Shown here: positions 53,133-62,357 of the stretch, one piece after another
Position numbering within the stretch: position 1 is the first letter of the stretch
How the letters are laid out: the number at the start of each line of letters is the position of its first letter
NCBI RefSeq assembly: GCF_027111295.1
Contig: NZ_CP114287.1
Span: 1,736,001 to 1,800,000, forward strand
Source of the DNA: Flavobacterium gelatinilyticum
Lineage (GTDB): Bacteria > Bacteroidota > Bacteroidia > Flavobacteriales > Flavobacteriaceae
Direction of reading: 5' to 3'
DNA length: 64,000 nucleotides
Notes under the pieces: model-generated
Databases searched by the model: none
Told to the model about the DNA's origin: nothing
What the model saw: only the letters and a program-made list of their open reading frames with translations
Made by a program: the position numbers and the translations under genes

Positions 53133-54446
53133 ATGTCTGATACCGCCAAAAACCAATTGAAGAAAAGCCTTGGCCTAAGTTTTAACATTGCCGTATTAAT
53201 TGGCGGTACAATTGGAGTTGGAATCCTGAGAACACCGGGAACCATTGCCGAAATGCTTAACAATTACTGGCTGGTTCTGGCTTCATGGCTCTTTGGAGGT
53301 TTGTACATCTTACTGGGCGCCAATTCATATTCTGAACTCGCCACCATGCTGCCAAAAGCGGGAGGTTCTTATAACTATATTAAAAGAGCTTTGGGCGAAT
53401 ATGCCGGGTTTTTATCCGGCTGGTACGATTATATTACCAATGTGATTCCGCCTGCATTTTACTGCATAGTAATTAGTGAATATATCATTATTTTGTTTCC
53501 TTCTCTGGCGTCTTATTCTACTGTAATGGCTATTTCCCTGCTATTTGCTTTTCTGCTGCTTCATTTAAGCGGTGTAAAAAACGGAAGCATCATTCAGCAG
53601 ATTACAAGCTTATTAAAAGTGATTTGTTTTGTGGCTTTGGTTACCGCTTGTTTTATGTATACGGGTGTCGAAGTTCCAAAAATCCAGACTGATAACTCCA
53701 TTTTTCATATCGGACTTATTTTTGGATTCTTTAAATCTTTACAGCTTATTATAGGAACTTATAATGGCTGGAACAGCGTCTGCTTTTTTGCCGAAGAAAA
53801 TGAAAATCCAAATAAAAACATTCCAAAATCTTTGTACAGCGGTGTTATACTTGTTGCTGCAATTTATGTTTTGGTAAATGCCGCTTTTTTCCATGTACTG
53901 CCTATTGAAACTCTGGCCAAGTCGAATCTCGCTGCTGCCGATGTTGCCAAGATTCTGTTTGGCGAAAACGGTGCTAAAATCGTGACCGTAATTTCTATTT
54001 TCTCTTTAATCAGTATTTTGAATGCCTTTATGATGATTCCTCCAAGAATCCTTTACGGATTAAGCCGTGACGGTTTTTTTATCGCACAAGGCACAAAAGT
54101 AAACAAAGGCGGTACTCCAATAGTGGCACTTTTTGTATCGTCGCTTTTCAGTTTGTTTTTAATCTGCATTGGTTCTTTTGAAGTGTTGTTTTCTTTCGCC
54201 GCTTTTATCTCGATAATCGTTTGGGGGCTGGCGTATTTTTCGCTTTTAAAATTAAGAAGCAAAGAACCTAATCTTCCAAGACCTTACCACTCATTCTGGT
54301 ATCCGTGGACAACCATAATCGCCATTATAGCCTCGATTGCTTTACTTGCCGGATTTATTTACAGCGATCCAAAAAGTTTTATAATTATTATTGGAATTAC
54401 TGCGGTTTCTTATCCTTTATTTTTGGCTTTGCAGAAGAGAGAATAG
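53133..54446 (+). CDS. APC-family amino acid permease
   Basis: A 437-residue twelve-helix transporter. The first helix carries the unwound substrate-binding GGTIGVGILRTPGTIAE, the APC motif (GxGIxxxPG), and helix 6 has TYNGWNSVCFFAEENENP. The pattern KAGGSYNYIKRALGEYAGFL is shared with LAT/y+-type exchangers. A broad neutral or basic amino acid exchanger is likely. It reads in the same direction as the receptors but has its own promoter and terminator upstream. Confidence 0.9.
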   Translation: MSDTAKNQLKKSLGLSFNIAVLIGGTIGVGILRTPGTIAEMLNNYWLVLASWLFGGLYILLGANSYSELATMLPKAGGSYNYIKRALGEYAGFLSGWYDYITNVIPPAFYCIVISEYIIILFPSLASYSTVMAISLLFAFLLLHLSGVKNGSIIQQITSLLKVICFVALVTACFMYTGVEVPKIQTDNSIFHIGLIFGFFKSLQLIIGTYNGWNSVCFFAEENENPNKNIPKSLYSGVILVAAIYVLVNAAFFHVLPIETLAKSNLAAADVAKILFGENGAKIVTVISIFSLISILNAFMMIPPRILYGLSRDGFFIAQGTKVNKGGTPIVALFVSSLFSLFLICIGSFEVLFSFAAFISIIVWGLAYFSLLKLRSKEPNLPRPYHSFWYPWTTIIAIIASIALLAGFIYSDPKSFIIIIGITAVSYPLFLALQKRE

Positions 54447-54581
54447 TCATAATTCTAACAAAAAGTCCCGAATTACTTCGTCTATTTGCTTTCACGCGGG
54501 TTAAGGCAAAAAAACTTAAAAGCAGCTGACAGACTGTTGTCACTTAATATGATTTAATTTGTAATATAAAACCGAAAAAAA

Positions 54582-55205
54582 ATGAACAAATTAGACTTAA
54601 TAAAAACGGACAAGAACTATTATACTGCTAAAACGAATCCTGAAATTGTTTATATAGAAAAAACGAATTACATATCACTTACAGGCAAAGGAGATCCTTC
54701 GGGAATAGAATTTGCAGAAAAAATTCAGGCATTATACACCACAGCTTATGCAATAAAATTTATGCTAAAGGCCATAAATAATGATTTTGTTGTTCCAAAA
54801 CTGGAAGCTCTCTGGAGTTTTGATACTGAAAAATATAAAAACATTTCGATGGATGAAGCACCATTGAAAATACCACGTGCTGAGTGGGATTACCGAATTA
54901 TGATTAGAATGCCGGATTTTGTTACCAAAAAACAAATTCACAAATCTATAGATATTGCTGTCAACAAAAAGCAAAATGAATTAGCCCGAACAATCGAATT
55001 ATTTGAATTGGAAGAAGGCAAAGTGATTCAGGTTCTTCATATCGGGCCTTTTGATAACGAACCAGCGACATTGAAAAAAATTCAGGAATTTAGTATTGAA
55101 AATAATTTGCAGCAAAATGGTTTGCATCACGAAATCTATCTTTCAGACTTTCGTAAAACAGCTCCTGACAAATTAAAAACCATACTTAGAGAACCTGTGA
55201 AATAA
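54582..55205 (+). CDS. GyrI-like domain (SOUL/BRE ligand-binding) protein
   Basis: A 207-residue protein with the GyrI-like effector fold (AraC_E_bind/BmrR C-terminal type). Motifs are VYIEKTNYISLTGKGDPSGI, AIKFMLKA, LEALWSFDTEKY and the closing LQQNGLHHEIYLSDFRKTAP. It has no DNA-binding part, so it is a stand-alone small-molecule-binding protein, a form common in Bacteroidetes. Ligand unknown. Confidence 0.85.
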   Translation: MNKLDLIKTDKNYYTAKTNPEIVYIEKTNYISLTGKGDPSGIEFAEKIQALYTTAYAIKFMLKAINNDFVVPKLEALWSFDTEKYKNISMDEAPLKIPRAEWDYRIMIRMPDFVTKKQIHKSIDIAVNKKQNELARTIELFELEEGKVIQVLHIGPFDNEPATLKKIQEFSIENNLQQNGLHHEIYLSDFRKTAPDKLKTILREPVK

Positions 55206-55238
55206 CCTTACTTCTCTTGGAAAATCTTCATAAAAAAA

Positions 55239-55270
55239 GACCTAACAGGTTTAAAAAAACTGTTAGGTCT
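55239..55270. terminator. bidirectional terminator between GyrI-like and valS
   Basis: Perfect arms AGACCTAACAG (55239-55249) and CTGTTAGGTCT (55260-55270), 20 bases past the valS stop. Confidence 0.88.
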
Positions 55271-55289
55271 GTATTTGAAGAAATTTTTA

Positions 55290-57923
55290 TTATTTCAAAC
55301 CTGCTAAACTCTGCTCGATTGTAGCAATTTTTGCTAAAGCATCTGCTTGTTTTTGTTTTTCCAGATTAAGGACTTTCTCCGGAGCTCCGTTTACGAATTT
55401 CTCGTTAGAAAGTTTTGCTTCTACAGATTTCAGGAATCCTTTTGTGTAATTCAATTCTTCTGTCAGTTTTGCGATTTCAGCTTCAACGTCGATATTTCCT
55501 GTAATCGGAATGAAATATTCATTTGATTTTACACGGAAAGACAATGCCCCGTCTACTTTTTCAGAAACATATTCAAAGGCAGAAACATTTCCTAATTTCG
55601 TTATAATTGAATCGAAATAAGTTGAAACATTTTCGCTATTGATTCCTTTTAATTCGATGGCATCTTTAAACGGAATATTTTTGTCTTTTCTGATCGTTCT
55701 AATTCCAGAGATTACTTCGATAGAATTTTCAAAATCAGAAATTAATTTTGCGTCAAATGGTTTTACTTCCGGCCAGGTTGAAACAATTAAAGCTTCTTCT
55801 GGGGTTCTTTCTGCAATTAACTGCCAAATTTCCTCTGTCAAGAAAGGCATAAACGGATGCAATAACTTCAAGTTGTTTTCCAGCATTTCGATCGCTTTCG
55901 CAAAAGTTACGCTGTCAATTGGCTGTTGGTATGCAGGTTTAATCATTTCTAAGAACCAAGAACAGAAATCATCCCAAACCAATTTATAAATTGCCATAAG
56001 AGAATCTGAAATTCTGTATTTTTCAAAATTATCTTCAATATCAACTAAAGTCTGCTGTAATTTCGCTTCGTACCATTCGATTGCCACTTTTGACGATTCT
56101 GGCTGTGGAATAGTTTCAGAAACTTCCCATCCTTTAATCAATTTGAAGGCATTCCAGATTTTGTTTGAAAATGCTTTTCCTTGACTGCATAATTCTTCGT
56201 CAAACATAATGTCGTTTCCTGCAGAAGCACTCAAAAGCAATCCTACACGAACACCATCTGCACTAAATTTATCGATCAAATCTAAAGGATCAGGAGAATT
56301 CCCCAATGATTTAGACATTTTACGACGTTGTTTATCACGAACCAAACCAGTCAAATATACATTTGTAAATGGTTTTTCGCCTGCATATTCGTAACCTGCA
56401 ATGATCATTCTCGCAACCCAGAAAAATAAAATATCCGGACCCGTTACTAAATCATTTGTTGGATAATAGTATTTGTAATCTGCACTTTCAGGATCCATAA
56501 TACCACCAAAAACAGACATTGGCCATAACCAAGAAGAAAACCATGTATCTAACGCGTCAACATCTTGAGTTAAATTGTTAATGGTTAATTGTGAATTGTT
56601 AGTTTTTTCTTGTGCTAATTTTAATGCATCTTCGATGTTTTCTGCAACTACGAAATCTTCTTTTCCATCTCCATAATAGTACGCTGGAATTTGTTGTCCC
56701 CACCATAATTGACGAGAAATATTCCAATCGCGAATATTGTTCAACCAGTGTGCATACGTGTTTTCGAAACGTTTTGGATGTAATTTAATATCTCCCGTTT
56801 CTAAAACCGACTTAATTGCCGGTTTTACTAATTCTTCCATTTTCAGGAACCATTGGTCAGATAATCTTGGCTCGATTACGGCTTTTGTTCTTTCAGAAGT
56901 TCCAACTTTATTTAAGTGAATCTCTGTTTTTGCTAAAGCTCCAATTTCCTGAAGTTCTTTTTCAATTTCCTTACGAACCACAAAACGGTCTTTTCCTTGA
57001 TACTGTAATCCAAAACTGTTTAAAGTTGCATCTTCATTAAAAATATCAACGATTTCCAGGTTGTGTTTTTCACCCAGCGTTTTATCGTTCATATCGTGTG
57101 CAGGCGTTACTTTCAAACATCCTGTTCCGAATTCTACATCTACATATTCGTCTTCGATAATTGGAATTACTCTGCCACAAATTGGAACGATTGCTTTTTT
57201 ACCTTTTAAATGTGTAAAACGTTCGTCGTTCGGGTTGATACAGATTGCAGTATCTCCAAAGATAGTCTCAGGGCGTGTTGTAGCGATCGTCAAGAAATCT
57301 TCAGATCCTTCGATTTTATATTTTAAGAAAAATAATTTTCCTTGTTGTTCTTCGTAAATAACTTCTTCGTCAGAAAGAGTTGTTTTAGCTTCCGGATCCC
57401 AGTTTACCATTCGGTATCCTCTGTAAATTAACCCTTTGTTGTATAAATCAACAAAAGAACGAATTACAGAAGCAGACATATCTGGATCCATTGTAAATTT
57501 TGTACGTTCCCAATCGCAGGAAGCTCCTAATTTTTTAAGCTGTTCTAAGATTGTTCCTCCGTATTTATCGGTCCATTCCCAAGCATGTTTTAGGAATTCT
57601 TCGCGGGTCAAATCGTTTTTGTTGATTCCTTCAGCTTTTAATTTCGCCACAACTTTTGCTTCAGTAGCAATAGATGCGTGGTCTGTTCCCGGAACCCAGC
57701 AGGCGTTGAATCCTTTAAGACGCGCACGACGAATTAAAACATCCTGAATCGTATTATTCAACATATGTCCCATGTGAAGGACTCCAGTGACGTTTGGCGG
57801 CGGGATTACAATGGTGTACGGTGTTCTATGATCTGGTTCTGAATGAAAATAATTATTTTTCATCCAGTAATCATACCATTTACTCTCAATCGTCTTAGCG
57901 TCAAATTGTGCTGGAATTGTCAT
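55290..57923 (-). CDS. valS: valyl-tRNA synthetase
   Basis: An 877-residue class I synthetase that charges tRNA-Val. HIGH box PPPNVTGVLHMGHML near residue 38-52, the editing (CP1) domain with TTRPETIFGDTAI, the KMSKS box in RRKMSKSLGNSPDP (about residue 525-538), an anticodon-binding domain, and the C-terminal coiled-coil (about 810-877, EIAKLTEELNYTKGFLKSVEAK in part) that is specific to ValRS. Full length and intact. Confidence 0.97.
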   Translation of the reverse strand: MTIPAQFDAKTIESKWYDYWMKNNYFHSEPDHRTPYTIVIPPPNVTGVLHMGHMLNNTIQDVLIRRARLKGFNACWVPGTDHASIATEAKVVAKLKAEGINKNDLTREEFLKHAWEWTDKYGGTILEQLKKLGASCDWERTKFTMDPDMSASVIRSFVDLYNKGLIYRGYRMVNWDPEAKTTLSDEEVIYEEQQGKLFFLKYKIEGSEDFLTIATTRPETIFGDTAICINPNDERFTHLKGKKAIVPICGRVIPIIEDEYVDVEFGTGCLKVTPAHDMNDKTLGEKHNLEIVDIFNEDATLNSFGLQYQGKDRFVVRKEIEKELQEIGALAKTEIHLNKVGTSERTKAVIEPRLSDQWFLKMEELVKPAIKSVLETGDIKLHPKRFENTYAHWLNNIRDWNISRQLWWGQQIPAYYYGDGKEDFVVAENIEDALKLAQEKTNNSQLTINNLTQDVDALDTWFSSWLWPMSVFGGIMDPESADYKYYYPTNDLVTGPDILFFWVARMIIAGYEYAGEKPFTNVYLTGLVRDKQRRKMSKSLGNSPDPLDLIDKFSADGVRVGLLLSASAGNDIMFDEELCSQGKAFSNKIWNAFKLIKGWEVSETIPQPESSKVAIEWYEAKLQQTLVDIEDNFEKYRISDSLMAIYKLVWDDFCSWFLEMIKPAYQQPIDSVTFAKAIEMLENNLKLLHPFMPFLTEEIWQLIAERTPEEALIVSTWPEVKPFDAKLISDFENSIEVISGIRTIRKDKNIPFKDAIELKGINSENVSTYFDSIITKLGNVSAFEYVSEKVDGALSFRVKSNEYFIPITGNIDVEAEIAKLTEELNYTKGFLKSVEAKLSNEKFVNGAPEKVLNLEKQKQADALAKIATIEQSLAGLK

Positions 57924-58211
57924 TTAAATAGGTTTAATCGTTGAATTTGTTAATTGTTTAATCGATGTTTTTAGTTACTTATAAATTTACTTTTTAATTA
58001 TTTAACTGTCATAATACCATTATTTCACGAATCGATTCAAAACGATTAAACAAAATAGCGGTTAAACAGTTAAACAAAAAATTGGTTCAATTTTTGTAAT
58101 TATAACTAACAGCAAAAGTAAATAATTAAGTAGATTATAAAAAACTAAATAATAATTTGTGTGTTAATTAAAAGAATGTATATTTACTTACAACTTAAAA
58201 ACAATTTCAAA
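57924..58211. other. gap upstream of valS and DUF1573 with inverted repeat words
   Basis: GTTTAATCG and CGATTAAAC words are repeated and inverted (57934-57975 against 58030-58080), an imperfect hairpin between the divergent valS and DUF1573 genes. No further genes seen. Confidence 0.4.
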
Positions 58212-58592
58212 ATGAAAAATGTTGCCTCTTTTATTGCAGTCGTATTTTTTAGTATAATAGGATATGCACAAAATGGCCCAAAAATTGAATTTGCAGCCCC
58301 GGACAACACTATTGATTACGGAAAAATTCCTAAAACAGATAACGGGGTTCGTTCCTTTGAATTTACTAATACAGGCGATGCACCGCTTTTAATTATTGGT
58401 GCGGCATCTACAGTTAGTTCTATAGTTGTTACCAAACCAGGCGCTGCCATCATGCCAGGAAAAAAAGGAAAAATTGATGTGAAATACAATATGGCTGCGG
58501 GACCTATTCGTAAAACAATTACAGTTGAAACCAATGCAGTAAATTATCCTGACGGCCGAGTTGCCTTAAAAATCAAAGGAGAAGTTTTATAA
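58212..58592 (+). CDS. DUF1573 domain-containing secreted protein
   Basis: A 126-residue exported protein from the ATG at 58212 (signal MKNVASFIAVVFFSIIGYAQ). The mature part is one immunoglobulin-like domain: FAAPDNTIDYGKIPKTDNGV, FEFTNTGDAPLLIIGA and VKYNMAAGPIRKTITVETNA. This is the DUF1573 (ASPM-SPD-2-Hydin-like) fold common in Bacteroidetes; role unknown. The upstream in-frame start at 58161 would put residues before the signal peptide and is unlikely. Confidence 0.88.
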   Translation: MKNVASFIAVVFFSIIGYAQNGPKIEFAAPDNTIDYGKIPKTDNGVRSFEFTNTGDAPLLIIGAASTVSSIVVTKPGAAIMPGKKGKIDVKYNMAAGPIRKTITVETNAVNYPDGRVALKIKGEVL

Positions 58593-58615
58593 AAATTTAA
58601 AACCTTTAAAATAGT

Positions 58616-58648
58616 AAAAGCCGTTTCAAAATTTTGAAACGGCTTTTT
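58616..58648. terminator. bidirectional terminator after DUF1573 gene
   Basis: Perfect 16-bp arms AAAAGCCGTTTCAAAA (58616-58631) and the reverse complement with an extra T run (58632-58648), shared with the converging lipoprotein gene. Confidence 0.88.
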
Positions 58649-58677
58649 ATTTACTTAGAAATTAATTTCATCAACGA

Positions 58678-59181
58678 TTATTCCCCGGCACATTCAGCAC
58701 TGTCAAATTTATATTTTACGCTGTCAAAATCAATTGGTTTATCTTTTACCAAATATGTTACTCCCATTGTGGTCTGCATGGTTCCGTTTCCTAAAATAAG
58801 CTGATTGTTACGTTTTAAAAATGCCATAGGATTTTTGAACGTTTTATCTTTGCTTGCCAAATCTTTAAAAGTATAGTCGGCAAATAAGGTGTCTCCATGA
58901 AATTCTCCGGCAATTTCGCCTGTTCTAACTGTTGACGGAGCCACTTTCATAATCATGTTACCTGTTAGTTTTCCGTTCTTTAAAGTATTAAGTTTTAACT
59001 GGATCGTATCTTTTTCATAAAGAGCCTGATAACACTGTGTACTTACTATTTTTTCACCTTCGGCTTTTGCTGCTTCGGCTTCTTTTTGTTTTTCTTCATT
59101 TTTACAGCTTTGCAATCCTATTAAAGGTAAAAGCAGACAGGACAAAACTAGATTTCTCATAATTGCTGATTTAAATTTCAT
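58678..59181 (-). CDS. hypothetical lipoprotein
   Basis: A 167-residue lipoprotein with lipobox GLQSC (Cys about 26); Met8 (MRNLVLS) is an alternative start. The mature part starts with a Lys/Glu/Ala-rich linker (KNEEKQKEAEAAKAEGEK), then a beta-domain (LKNGKLTGNMIMKVAPSTVR, GEFHGDTLFADYTF) and ends with a Cys near the C-terminus. Domain not named. It follows the PorE-like gene behind that gene's terminator. Confidence 0.7.
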   Translation of the reverse strand: MKFKSAIMRNLVLSCLLLPLIGLQSCKNEEKQKEAEAAKAEGEKIVSTQCYQALYEKDTIQLKLNTLKNGKLTGNMIMKVAPSTVRTGEIAGEFHGDTLFADYTFKDLASKDKTFKNPMAFLKRNNQLILGNGTMQTTMGVTYLVKDKPIDFDSVKYKFDSAECAGE

Positions 59182-59205
59182 GGTTATTCCATAAAATTAA
59201 TAAAA

Positions 59206-59229
59206 AAGAAGCCAATAAAAAGGCTTCTT
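59206..59229 (-). terminator. terminator of the type IX secretion locus
   Basis: Arms AAGAAGCC (59206-59213) and GGCTTCTT (59222-59229), downstream of the PorE-like gene. Confidence 0.75.
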
Positions 59230-59255
59230 AGTTAAATTTATTGTTTAAAAAACGG

Positions 59256-61394
59256 TTATAGATTCTTAATGACAAATTCAGATCTTCTGTTTAACTCATG
59301 TTCTTCTTCAGAACAGGCATCATCTGTTTTGCATTTTACAATCGGCACTGATTCGCCATATCCTTTAGCAGTAACTCTTTTAGCATCTATACCTGATTGT
59401 ATGATAAATTCACGCGTCGAATTGGCTCTTTTTTGAGATAAATTCTCATTGAATTTAGCATTTCCGCGTGAATCTGTATGCGATCCAATTTCGATTGCCA
59501 TTCCCGGATATTTCTTCATAAGCTCTACCACTCGTCCTAAAACCACTTTCGATTCTTTACGAATGTACCACATGTTGTAATCAAAATAAATTGGGTCTGT
59601 CTTAATAATTAGCCTGTCTTTATCTTTTACAACATCTTTCTCCTTCTCCAGAATTTCTTTTACTTTTTCATTCTTTTTAATTTCGGCGGCAACAATTGCG
59701 GCTTCTTTCGCTTTCTTCTCTTTTTCTTTCAGCTCAAGTGCTGCAAGTACCTCTTTTTTCTTGTTTTCTTCTTCTATTAATATTTCCTGCTTTCTTTTCT
59801 TTTCTGCAAGATCTTTTTCTTCCTGTTTGATTGCTTCCAGCGATCTTAATTCCAGAGAGGCATCATTTATTTTATCGCGGATTTTATCTGTCATTAATGT
59901 TTTGGAAGCATTTGTATAATTTTCTTTGAATGCCGAAACTTTGTATGAGGCTTCGCAGGGAACCGTAAAACTAAATTTTCCGTCTGCAGAAGTTGTGATC
60001 GTATACAGCATTTTATTGTTGGAATCCTGAAGCAATACTGTTGCATTTTCTAATACTGCTTTAGAATCAAAATCGGTAATGGTTCCGGCAATAAACTGTT
60101 TGCAGTCTTCAACAATAAGATCTTTTATTTCTTTAAATTGATAAATATCGTCTTTCCCTTTTCCTCCTTCTCTATTAGAAGAAAAATATCCTTCTTTGGT
60201 ATCCGAATCAATATTGAAAGCAAAATCATCCAGATTTGAATTTAGCGGGAGACCAATGTTTACTGGTTTTGAGTATTCATTTCCGTTTATTTCTGAAACA
60301 AAAACATCCAGGGATCCATAGCCCAGATGCCCGTCTGATGAAAAATAAAGTTTATTATCTGCCGAAGCAAAAGGAAACTGTTCCCTTTTATCAGTATTAA
60401 TTTCCGGGCCTAAATTCTTTGGTGTATCAAATGCTCCTTTATTAATATTTACAGAATAAATATCAAAAGAACCAAATGATCCCGGCATATCCGAAGCAAA
60501 ATATAATACTTTTTCATCTGCACTTAAAGCAGGATGCTCAACCGAATAATTCGGGCTGTTAAAAGGAAGAGACGTAATGTTCGTCCATTTTCCATTTTCC
60601 AATTCAGCTTTAAAAATCTGAAGATTTGAGATTTTCTTATCGTCTTTCTTTTTCTTTCCGTTTTTCGAATTGTTTCGGGTAAAATACATCGTTTTGCCGT
60701 CTTTAGTAAAAACAGCATTTGATTCGTGCATTCCGGTTTTTAATTCTTTAGCAAAATAATGAACAATAGAATCCGAAGAGTTACTATTTTTGAGCGGAAT
60801 TGAGACCAAATTTAAATATCCCGCATTATCCCATTTAAATTTTTTATCAAACAATCCCGGCTTTAATTTCACTCCAGCAAAAACCAAATTGTCTTTGTAT
60901 TTTACCGCTCCAAATTCAGAATTTGGAGTATTTATCGGGAGGTTTTTAATCTCAAAACGCTGTCCGATAGCGCTGACATTTTCCAAAGTTTTAATATCTT
61001 TTTCAAAATTAGCGGCATCTTCTGTATTGGCTGATTTATTGTAATATTCTCTTAAAGCCTCGTTAGCATCATCATAGCTGTTTGTTGCTTTTAATGTCTG
61101 TGCATATCTGTAATAATATTCCCTGTCCAGATTATTATTATAGTTTTTTATTAAAAGACGATAATAACGCTGGGCTTTAATAAGGTCATTTGTGTAATAA
61201 TAAGAATCGGCCAGATTTTTTATAACTTCCTGTGATGGTTTTTCATCAGCCAGTTTTTGATATAAAACTATAGCTTCAGTATAATAAGTTCTGTCAAAAA
61301 ATTTCTTTGCCCTAATCATTTCCTGATCCTGAGCATTTATAAACTGTATTGAAAATACGAATATAATAACGAGTAGTTTTTTCATATTTTTCAT
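59256..61394 (-). CDS. PorE-like OmpA-family protein (TPR, PD40, CarboxypepD_reg, OmpA)
   Basis: About 712 residues from the ATG at 61394. Signal MKNMKKLLVIIFVFSIQF. TPR-like helices (about 25-150), beta-propeller PD40 repeats (about 180-420, e.g. GKTMYFTRNNSKNGKKK, KLYFSSDGHLGYGSLDVFVS), a CarboxypepD_reg-like domain (about 435-520), a Lys/Glu coiled coil and a C-terminal OmpA domain with IGSHTDSRGNAKFNENLSQKRA split by motif. The architecture is that of PorE, which anchors the type IX machine to peptidoglycan. The stop of the PorP gene lies 1 base upstream of this start, so it is co-translated. Confidence 0.88.
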   Translation of the reverse strand: MKNMKKLLVIIFVFSIQFINAQDQEMIRAKKFFDRTYYTEAIVLYQKLADEKPSQEVIKNLADSYYYTNDLIKAQRYYRLLIKNYNNNLDREYYYRYAQTLKATNSYDDANEALREYYNKSANTEDAANFEKDIKTLENVSAIGQRFEIKNLPINTPNSEFGAVKYKDNLVFAGVKLKPGLFDKKFKWDNAGYLNLVSIPLKNSNSSDSIVHYFAKELKTGMHESNAVFTKDGKTMYFTRNNSKNGKKKKDDKKISNLQIFKAELENGKWTNITSLPFNSPNYSVEHPALSADEKVLYFASDMPGSFGSFDIYSVNINKGAFDTPKNLGPEINTDKREQFPFASADNKLYFSSDGHLGYGSLDVFVSEINGNEYSKPVNIGLPLNSNLDDFAFNIDSDTKEGYFSSNREGGKGKDDIYQFKEIKDLIVEDCKQFIAGTITDFDSKAVLENATVLLQDSNNKMLYTITTSADGKFSFTVPCEASYKVSAFKENYTNASKTLMTDKIRDKINDASLELRSLEAIKQEEKDLAEKKRKQEILIEEENKKKEVLAALELKEKEKKAKEAAIVAAEIKKNEKVKEILEKEKDVVKDKDRLIIKTDPIYFDYNMWYIRKESKVVLGRVVELMKKYPGMAIEIGSHTDSRGNAKFNENLSQKRANSTREFIIQSGIDAKRVTAKGYGESVPIVKCKTDDACSEEEHELNRRSEFVIKNL

Positions 61395-61395
61395 T

Positions 61396-62325
61396 TTAGA
61401 AGAATCTTGGAGATTTATCAAATCCTTTTCCTAGTAAATCCAGATCAAAAAGCAGCATGATCTCGTGCGTTCCGGAATTAAACTGACCTAAATTGGTCAG
61501 TGTATAATCATATGCATATCCTGCTCTTAAAGAAGGCGTAATATTAAAATTAAAAAGGGCACTAACCGAATCACCGATTCTGTATGCTGCGCCAAATTCA
61601 AATTTTTCATTGTACAAAACATTTGCCGTAACGTCTAGAGAGATTGGGGCTCCTTTTACAAATTTTGACATAAATGCAGGTTTCAGTTTCCACATATCAT
61701 TTACCTGAAAGACGTATCCGGCGGTCAAAAAAGTATGAATTTCTTCGGCTCCAAAAGCATTTACTCCTGATTTTTCCTGAATGTATTTTGACTTAAGCAA
61801 ATTTGGCGCTGAAATTCCGACATAGAGATTATCTCTAAAATAATAAGCTCCTACTCCAATATTTGGTTTTGTTGCATTTATATTTTCAGCAAAAGCGAAA
61901 TCTGTTGCAGGGTCACTAAAACGGAAACCATTAAAATTGGTCTGCATTGACGAAAAACCGGCTTTTAATCCGAGTGATAATTTATTTTTTCCTCCTAAAT
62001 TTAATACATATGCAAAATCTGCATACACATTGTTTTCTTTTTTGGCACCATCTCCAATATCATCTGATATGAATGACAATCCTACTTCAACTTTTTCGGA
62101 TAAAGCAGTATGTCCAAAGAAAGTAAAAGTTTTGGGAGCACCAACAGCACCTACCCATTGTGTCCTGTACAATCCTCCAAAGTTCATCATGGCAGGAGTT
62201 CCGGTTGCATAAGCAGGGTTTACAACACTCATATTGTACATATAATGTGTATACTCCGGGTCCTGCTGTGCAAAACCTGCTGTTAGACAAAGTAATAAAC
62301 TTATTGTAAGTAGTATTTTTTTCAT
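61396..62325 (-). CDS. PorP/SprF family type IX secretion membrane protein
   Basis: A 309-residue outer-membrane beta-barrel with signal peptide 1-19 (ending GFAQ). Family boxes are QDPEYTHYMYNMSVVNPAYA, GLYRTQWVGAVGAPKTFTF, GLSFISDDIGDGAKKENNVY and the C-terminal LRAGYAYDYTLTNLGQFNSG with HEIML. PorP/SprF proteins attach type B sorting-domain cargo to the cell surface and are usually encoded next to it, as here. It lies between the surface protein and the PorE-like gene, giving the classic order. Confidence 0.93.
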   Translation of the reverse strand: MKKILLTISLLLCLTAGFAQQDPEYTHYMYNMSVVNPAYATGTPAMMNFGGLYRTQWVGAVGAPKTFTFFGHTALSEKVEVGLSFISDDIGDGAKKENNVYADFAYVLNLGGKNKLSLGLKAGFSSMQTNFNGFRFSDPATDFAFAENINATKPNIGVGAYYFRDNLYVGISAPNLLKSKYIQEKSGVNAFGAEEIHTFLTAGYVFQVNDMWKLKPAFMSKFVKGAPISLDVTANVLYNEKFEFGAAYRIGDSVSALFNFNITPSLRAGYAYDYTLTNLGQFNSGTHEIMLLFDLDLLGKGFDKSPRFF

Positions 62326-62357
62326 TTGAAAATAATCTTAAATAATAAAAGAAGAAA

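Noticed and set aside
55639..57747. Several plus-strand frames of 60-116 codons
   Set aside because: All are antisense shadows of valS, which is intact and full length.
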